Position numbers and translations under genes: made by a program
In this document: positions 57,457-64,000 of the stretch, in pieces
Layout: every line of letters begins with the position of its first letter
Position numbering within the stretch: position 1 is the first letter of the stretch
Source of the DNA: Anopheles merus
Taxonomy: Eukaryota > Arthropoda > Insecta > Diptera > Culicidae
Direction of reading: 5' to 3'
NCBI RefSeq assembly: GCF_017562075.2
Contig: NC_054081.1
Coordinates: 13,828,528 to 13,892,527, forward strand
Length of the DNA stretch: 64,000 nucleotides
The notes under the pieces: model-generated
What the model was told of the DNA's origin: nothing
The model's input: the letters and a program-made list of their open reading frames with translations, nothing else
The model's database searches: none

Positions 57457-57473
57457 TTGCATACTGTTAGGCG
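57457..57473 (+). promoter_or_regulatory. Su(Hw)-type insulator motif
   Basis: TTGCATACTGTTAGGCG followed by C has two mismatches. Its AT-module side faces left into the AT-rich island, toward the copy at 56539. No TTTTGY upstream module at the fixed distance. Confidence 0.55.
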
Positions 57474-57900
57474 CTACAAACGTCCCACTACTTATCTTTT
57501 TCAAGTGGACAACTAGAAGCAAATCGGCAAAACATGAGAGACAAATGAAATCGCTGGACTTAAAGTCTTTTTAAAATAACAATCAACCAAACAGTCTGCA
57601 ATATATATACATATATAGACAACAACCCACCAGTGAAGCTACAAACTTTCCAATACAAATACAAAACAGACAAAAGCAATGTTGCAGGGTAAGAAAACAC
57701 CAACAAAAAACATCCTTGAAACACAGTACCGACTCATCCTCTTGAGCATGTAACATCTGTCAAGTTCAAACCAGTCATGGGCATGGGAAACATAATTTCA
57801 ACCGGCACATCTTGCCACCGGGGCTGCCGAAATGAATGCCGATATCGATTTGAAACCATACTAAATACACATTCTGCCACGATCCGGGGCACGGTCGCTC

Positions 57901-58078
57901 GCACTTAAAGCGTCCCCACTGTCTCAGCTGTGGTGCAGGCACCATCTTTAAGTTCGCCCTGTTACCATCGGAGGTCGAATCGATTGCAGATCATGCCCGC
58001 ACAGCGTGATTTGCCTTTAACCATTTAATGTTGACGCGCGAGCTTCCTCCCTTTTAAGTGTGTGTGTGAGTGTTTGTG

Positions 58079-58158
<80 letters not shown>

Positions 58159-59990
58159 GGTTTTGCTTTTTTATTATGCTTCTTCGTTTTTGTTTCTGTC
58201 GGGTGCGATACCCCAAGCGATACCAGCGGGTCAGTGTGATGAGTGATGGCCGTGGCTTGTATATTGTGCACCACATTCCTTGCCCGTGGTTGAGCAGAAT
58301 CGATCCTACCAAGCATCCCGCTTCCCACGACCCCCGCCTCGAAAAGCATTCACGCCGGACACGCATCCACCATCGTCGTCTTGGTTGGTTGGCGTGGCGA
58401 AAAAAGGCAACCGCATGAAGAACACAACCGTGGCGAGAGTACGCGACACCGACCAACAACAGTAACAAAGTAGGAACGTACGCTCACTGTAGGCTACGGC
58501 GCATTCCGACCGCATAAGCGAGGCACCGGGGCATTTGCGGGCTTCGAGGGATTGGTTCGGGGCAGAGGTTCGGGGCACGATAGGGGACGGTTCGCCAGTT
58601 CATTCGCGATCGCCCGCAGGGCCGGCTGAGTGCCGGCGTGAACACCCGAACACGGGCGGTTCGGGCAACACTCACCGTGCCTGCGTTGGGGCCGAGCGGC
58701 AACCTCGGGCATCGGCGTCACGTGTCTGCTCGGGGTGCTGGTGCGCCTGCGCGCCCATTCGACCAATGCCCCAGCCCCAGCCCACGTGGTGTTGTGAACT
58801 CCTTGAAGGACACTGCTTTCGGGATGCTAGCAGCAAGCGGAGGCAGCAGCACTAGCAGCTGCTGCTGCCGCTGCGATTACTTCAGAGCGAACAAGCTACA
58901 CCACCCGCAGACGCTACGTGTGGTCTATTGCTTACACTGTGCACTAGCGCCTGTTGGTTTCACACACACGCCCACACACACACACCCGAATCGAATGTAC
59001 CCCAACGATAAGAGACCCTTGGTGTCGATGAAAACGAAACCGGGCTCCCGTTATCGGCCAGCCGCTTCCCGACCCGACGCTTAATGTGTGTTTCATTTTC
59101 TTCCAACGACCTCTAAAAATCCAAACAGCAAAAACTGCAAAAACAATAACAAAACAGCACGGGCAAGCGCTTCGGCATAAAATCGTCCGCCGACGCCAGG
59201 CAGAAAACCGGGGCGTGGGAAAAATGCAGAGCAATCCACCCAAACGTCCCGCCGGCAAAATGGGAAGCTTTAAGTGCGTATCACTCGAGAAGGTTTTGTT
59301 TTGTGTGTGGGTTGTGGTTGCAAATTGTTTTTTCTGTTGGTTTTTGTTTTTTTTTTTTTTGTTTCCTCTTATTTAGCTCCACCACGTACGCTGTTCGACC
59401 GACATTTTCGGTGATGCATTCCGGAGGCGATCGATCAGACCCGCAAGTGCCGGCACGAGACGGGCTGGCACAGGCAGGTCCATCTTCTCCGCCAGAAACA
59501 AAGATAAAAAGCAACAAAAAGCTGGAAAGTCGGGACGGAAAAACGAGCGCACAGCTTTAAATGGCCGGTTGGAGTGCTGCTCGAGCTTGGACCCTCTCGG
59601 TACCGAGCGATCGAACAATTAAAGACACATAAACGCTGGCACAAACAACAGTGTCGGACACTAGGAAAGAGGGGTTGGAACAAAGGGCTGACATTGAACT
59701 GGAGCTTGGCAACGCTATCGGAACAAAGGTTTCGGAAACATTTGACAATAAGTTTTGGAGCGGAAAAGCCTACAGACACACTAGAACTTTAACCAGTGGT
59801 CTCGTGGGCGCTGTAGGAACAGCAGGTTCGGGATGTATAAATAAAGATCCCTACAGCGTTTTAACTAGAGCCACTATATCGTACACCAGCTATCGACTGT
59901 TTTCCGTTTTTTTTGTAACCGCCTTCTGGTGCGTCTGGATGACTTGAAGGATTTTAGTTTGTCGTTATGCAATGAAGTCTCTGTAAAATG
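57901..59990. other. GC-rich block with long TG tract, no coding exon recognised
   Basis: This holds the (TG)38 tract 58081-58156, GC-rich sequence 58480-58900 with a GCTGCTGCTGCCGCTGC run near 58855-58873, and CA repeats at 58963-58985. Open frames across the TG tract encode Thr-His repeats and are rejected. Confidence 0.5.
58081..58156 (+). repeat. (TG)38 microsatellite
   Basis: A perfect 76-bp dinucleotide tract, second longest in the window. Confidence 0.95.
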
Positions 59991-61300
59991 TAGTGTCTGG
60001 AAGATTAATTATTTCTTTAAGCTGACGATTCTGAAAGTCCTGTCATACATTGTTTATCTCTTACAGATGAATTTCACTCTACGGCTAATATTCCTAAGGT
60101 TGAATATACAATTTGGCTGCTTAGATTATCTGGGATGATTTTTTTTACTGATAGACCAAAAACATATTTCCTTTAGCGAACAGAAGAGGAAAAATCGCTG
60201 ATATCTTTCTAATCTGTATGTCTCTTTACAGGGTTTCTCAAGCCAGCTCAACATCGTAACACTATTTTTCGAGCACGTTAAACGATTGTCAACATCGTAC
60301 ATACAATTTGAATCCGTAAACTCTTTTCGATTTGGTAACACTAGGTTTTGAATGCGTAAAATCCCAACTCGAATCTGGAAAATGTATGTTGGCTGTCTTG
60401 TCACCCATTATACATTTGCCAGATTCGAGTTGGGATTTTACGCATTCAAAACCTAGTGTTACCAAATCGAAAAGAGTTTACGGATTCGAAAAATAGTGTT
60501 ACGATGTTGAGCTGGCTTGAGAAACCCTATAAGATTCATCTTAGCGAGAGTGCATTTCAACCCATACTTTACGTACTTTATAAATAGCTGAGGTCTGTTG
60601 TGTTTGTACTCAGACGATCGTTTACGATGATTTAAGGTGAACTAATAAAAACAGGTGGTAACAAGAAGCTATGATTGGCGATATCTGCTAGAATTATTAT
60701 TCAAACATAAAAATTTAAATTAAGAACAGCCTACAGCCTATCGTAGTTTGTCGATTGTGTATCAATCTCTGTATATATATAAATATGCTTTACTGCATTT
60801 TTATACTGTATACGCTGGATATGCTAGAAAACATCAACATTACATGTATGGCCTAGGAGAAACTAAAGATATTGGAATCATGGTACAACCATTAGATATT
60901 GTGATTTGGAGCTGAATCTTTTATACAAGCAATACATCGTTGGAAGACTTGGGACGAGTTGGTAAAACTGCTAACTCATCTATCTTTAAATGAGTCTAGC
61001 AGTAACTATAAGGAATCTATTCCAAGCATGTATCCTATGAAAGATTCCTAGAGGATATTGCAATTCTTCAATACAACATTTTGTAGCATGTTCTTCAAGG
61101 ATCTCTGAGTAACCTTTCTAAAGCGTTGGACATCTTCCCATCCACAAGTACCTCGCGGTATCTCAAGTACCCAATATCTATCAATTCTTTAATATCCACA
61201 TATAATGCTACTCAGGAATCTACTAAAAATAATTTAGCTAAACAAAGTTCTTACTTTCTTTTATGAATAATTCATGTTTAAATGTCGCTCAAGGTATTCA
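59991..61300. other. AT-rich island with hairpin MITE
   Basis: This contains the hairpin MITE at 60229-60529. The remainder (60535-61300) is AT-rich, non-repetitive DNA with no recognised gene. No Su(Hw)-type motif was found in this island. Confidence 0.55.
60229..60529. mobile_element. TA-flanked MITE with near-perfect hairpin structure
   Basis: The ends CAGGGTTTCTCAAGCCAGCT and their inverse are flanked by TA (60227-60228 and 60530-60531). The two arms pair almost perfectly for about 118 bp (left 60229-60271 plus 60311-60386; right 60411-60529) around a 24-nt loop. A 39-nt segment, 60272-60310, is present only in the left arm and contains a second copy of CAACATCGTA. The terminal CAGGGTTT matches the MITE family at 10 kb. 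High arm identity implies a young element. Confidence 0.85.
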
Positions 61301-61992
61301 AATCCAAGTACATCGAAGATCCCGATATGCAACTCAGCAACCAGAGACGACTTGCAGCATCCACAATCACACTGTGCACCTACACCCCATCTACATAATC
61401 AACTGCATCGAACCGTCCACTTGGCAACGCTTACCATTAACTAACTCAATTTTGTTATCCAAGGTGCAACCTCCCTACAACCGGCGAGCACTACCGCACA
61501 GCACGCGTCCTATACATGTGCATGCGTGCCACAAAATTTCGTACCGCCTGCGCCGCGGCGTTGTGGCCCCGACCGTGGCCAATAAACTGTGTCAAAAAAC
61601 CACGACCTGAAAACAGCCACCGACGCGGAACGAGCGTAAATATGTGCACTGCCTGCCAGCGCCCCGTGGCACACAAAATGGTTCAGCCGGGGATGCAGGG
61701 GATGCCCCGAAACAAACAAAATATAAATAAAACCCCACGACCCCAGCATTCCATGCCCGCTTCCCCCAGCAGCGGTGGGGTGAAAATCAAACCAAGCAAA
61801 TACTCCACGGCGTTGTCGCACACACCCTTCCCTCCCGGCCGGTTTGCCGTTTTTCCGAAACCCATCGCCACCGGACGTCAGCTCTCGCCCGAATTCTCGT
61901 TACAATACAAAACCAAACGAGGCGTGCGTGCGTACACGTGTATGTGTGTATGTGTGTGTGTTTGTGGCTCGACTTCGCATCCTTGCGGAGTT

Positions 61993-62012
61993 CAGTCAGT
62001 CAGTCAGTCAGT
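61993..62012 (+). repeat. (CAGT)5 short tandem repeat
   Basis: Five CAGT units followed by CAAT. The unit TCAGT also equals the arthropod initiator consensus, but no paired downstream promoter element is evident. Confidence 0.85.
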
Positions 62013-62025
62013 CAATCCAGGGGAG

Positions 62026-62073
62026 TAATTTATTGCCGTTTTGCAATGAATGAAATGAAAAATAATTTATTGC
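62026..62073. promoter_or_regulatory. paired TAATTTATTGC homeodomain-type cores
   Basis: Two exact copies of TAATTTATTGC (62026-62036 and 62063-62073) lie 37 bp apart in an otherwise GC-rich block. TTTATTG is a Caudal/posterior-Hox type core. Function is inferred only. Confidence 0.25.
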
Positions 62074-63896
62074 GCGTGCGATGGCGCGGGGCACCCGGGC
62101 GGTTCAACAACTCCGACTGAACCGACCGTAACTTCCCGAGGGTGGAAGGGCGGAGGGGAGGGGAAGGCGGAGAAGGTGAGGTTGGCGACTGGCAAGTGGC
62201 AAAGAGGGAACAACATTTTTATATATTGCGCGTAGGTCGTGTAGGTATTCGCTCCGGGGGCTTTCGGTCGCTTCGGTCGCTCATAAATGTCAACAGTAGT
62301 GCAGGCGGTGGAGCGAAAACCGATTTGCTGGATGCTTTGTTCGGTGCACCGGTACAGTGGTCAGCGCACGCGGTAACCAGCTTGACCACTGCCGGGCTCC
62401 ACACAGGGCACACGCATTATAGCACCAAACCCGCCATAGATCATTGTCGTCGTCACGCGCGGGACGCACCCACACACACACACAGACTCACAAGAGCTCG
62501 TCCTGTCCTCGTCCTCGGACACCGTGTTTTGTAGGAGTTTAAAGCGCCCCTCAGCAACTGCAGCACACTCTGTGGAATCGATTTTCGAGTCGAGCCCCGT
62601 TCCTGAAGGACTTTAAAGAGAACGATTCAAAAAGTGCTCTTCGCATCATCACAGTGAAGAACTAATCCCTCTGTGTGCGTTCTTGTGTGGGTCGTCGTCC
62701 CGAAAGGCGACCTTTTCAGCCCACCACCCTACAACCCCTCCCTACACCTCCTCGTCACCCCCTGCACGTAGTCTAACAGCTTTCTTTTTCGCACACGAAA
62801 GCACGAAAGCAAACGCTTCTTCAACGTGCCGATGCGTCCTCGTCCCCGAGCGGGAAACGAGACAATATCCTTCCCAGAAAACGGTCCACCCGTCATCCCA
62901 CCGTCTTGAGGTGTGTGCGGAAGCAATTGAAGTAATCGTAAAAATAGCTACAGTAATCGGTAGCGGCCCCTGTGCGAGGGCGCTCGAAAAAAGGGGTTCA
63001 ACGAGGCTCCGGAAGCCGGCCCGGTTCCCTTGATGAGGCAAATGAAGTGCCCTTTTGCCCGGACTGCACATGCTTCCGACCTGAAGTTCTTCCCGGTCCG
63101 CGCTCTTGCCTTCCATCGCCGCCAGTGGCTCTCTATCGCCGCCTGCCCCGAATGAAGCTATTCTTCTACCCCCGTTGGGACGGTGGTACGATGCAGAAGG
63201 TACGACGACGTGTACGTACGTAAGTACTGCTCGCGAGTTCCCCTCAAAGCGCCCGCCGCACCGGAAGCAGATCGTCGTCATCGTCGTTGTCATCGTCGGG
63301 TTCGGGCCGCATTTAATAGGGTAATTATATTTAAACCGACAAGTGGATGGTTTTCGATAGCTTTCGAAATTGTCTCCACTGCTCACGGCTGCCTGCTTCG
63401 CTCGCTCGTTCGCTCTGCCGTGCCTACCCTTTGCGGCATTATCATCACCGCCCATCGCACCATATCGCGCGCCCGCCCACACACACACAGACATGCCCTT
63501 CGGGGAGAGGGGTGTGGTGTGCCGACATCCTGCGGTGATGTCATTAAAATTCCCGTGCAATTAAGACATGTGGCACACTTTCGGAAAAAGGGGAACAGTC
63601 GGCAGACAGTTGAGGAGGGGCGCTGAATAATTTCCTCTCATGTGTCTGCGATCCTTTACCTGCGGCACGGGCGGCACGAGCAGGGGCGAGCGTTATGTCA
63701 CCGCCACCTTGCACTAGCTTGGGAAAGGATGGCAGGCAAAGTAGCCGGCGAGCGTGGTATCACTTACCACAGCACCGTACGGGGTAGTAAGTGGCTCTGT
63801 CGTCATTGTTCTAATTTACCCATCGATTGGGAACGGTTAGGCACGGGGTTTTCCTTTTTCCTTTTCCTTTTCCCACTTGAGATCCGTTTCCGTTTT

Positions 63897-63927
63897 TATG
63901 CACAGGTAGGCAATTTGTAGCACAAAA
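63897..63927 (-). promoter_or_regulatory. half-preserved Su(Hw)-type site
   Basis: The GGTAGGCAA end of the core and the whole upstream module (minus strand TTTTGTGCTACAAA before TTGC) are preserved at the fixed spacing. The CGCC half is lost. It was found by the upstream module rather than by the core. Confidence 0.3.
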
Positions 63928-64000
63928 GAAGAGAAGAGAACATTTTAAGTTTGCACATCGTAGCAATAGCACAAGCACGGCAGCACCTGTACGACTTTTA

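Larger units (their letters stand above)
56201..57900. other. AT-rich island with Su(Hw)-type motifs
   Basis: This holds motif copies at 56475, 56539 and 57457 and a run of 19 G at 56820-56838. A small frame at 56550-56747 has no recognised family. No transposon ends were identified. Confidence 0.5.
61301..64000. other. GC-rich block, no coding exon recognised
   Basis: This holds CA/TG tracts (61940-61962, 62471-62483, 63479-63490), a short (CAGT)5 repeat at 61993-62012 and the duplicated TAATTTATTGC cores at 62026 and 62063. The stretch 62530-62690 (GC-mid, stop-rich, AAGTG/GTGAAG-containing) resembles an insect 5' UTR by eye, but no promoter motif or start codon settles it. Frames to 272 codons on the minus strand lack domains. 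Confidence 0.45.

Noticed and set aside
6680..57473. The recurrent motif as a 3' splice site (TTTAG or TTACAG followed by GC)
   Set aside because: Copies occur on both strands without coding sequence downstream, and conservation extends through TTGCATAC and GGCG, which a splice acceptor would not require.
1..64000. CRISPR array, operons, ribosome binding sites or prophage
   Set aside because: The sequence is clearly eukaryotic (insect-like microsatellites, MITEs, LINE relic) and there are no regularly spaced repeats of CRISPR type.
1..64000. Known insect microRNA or homeobox exon
   Set aside because: I looked by eye for common insect microRNA seeds and homeodomain helix-3 codons and found none. 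Absence by eye is not proof.

Overview
The window looks like a large non-coding stretch of a dipteran, most likely a mosquito of the Anopheles type. The signs are a mid-GC genome full of (CA/TG)n and (GA/CT)n tracts, many small non-autonomous DNA transposons, a decayed non-LTR retrotransposon, and no recognisable protein-coding exon with a conserved domain in 64 kb. The organism call is inference. Most long open frames here are low-stop GC-rich or microsatellite artefacts. One 54-73 codon frame (35045-35266, minus) looks protein-like, as a small secreted or membrane peptide, but it is unconfirmed. A 100-N scaffold gap lies at 37596-37695.

Layout. The sequence is a mosaic of GC-richer blocks (about 2.96-9.6, 11.0-15.0, 17.1-18.7, 19.1-21.98, 25.0-27.4, 29.0-33.6, 35.0-37.2, 37.7-42.8, 43.4-45.4, 46.5-48.2, 50.4-51.4, 51.6-56.2, 57.9-60.0 and 61.3-64 kb) and AT-rich islands (0-2.96, 9.6-11.0, 15.0-17.1, 18.74-19.08, 21.98-23.03, 24.5-25.0, 27.45-29.0, 33.6-35.0, 42.85-43.4, 45.4-46.5, 48.2-50.4, 51.36-51.56, 56.2-57.9 and 60.0-61.3 kb). 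Every transposon I can recognise lies in an AT-rich island: two TA-flanked MITEs at 10 kb, a LINE relic at 16 kb, a MITE at 22 kb, a foldback at 34 kb, hAT and pogo-like MITEs at 45.5-50 kb, and a hairpin MITE at 60 kb. The GC-rich blocks hold only simple repeats and scattered AT-rich homeodomain-type cores. This resembles a transposon-poor regulatory domain around a developmental gene.

The main discovery is a dispersed 17-bp motif, TTGCATACATTTAGGCG (reverse CGCCTAAATGTATGCAA). It occurs at least 25 times with three or fewer mismatches, plus several weaker copies, on both strands. My hand arithmetic for uniform base composition expects roughly 0.15 such matches in 64 kb. The core matches the binding site I know for the Drosophila insulator zinc-finger protein Suppressor of Hairy-wing, Su(Hw): a TGCATAC core followed by a GC-rich GGCG module. 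About ten copies share a further upstream module, TTTTGY then 4 nt, CA, 2 nt, at fixed distance from TTGC. Many copies sit at the edges of AT-rich islands, several with the AT-module side facing into the island. The working interpretation is a very dense natural array of Su(Hw)-type insulator/architectural sites partitioning this domain. Binding is untested and remains inference.
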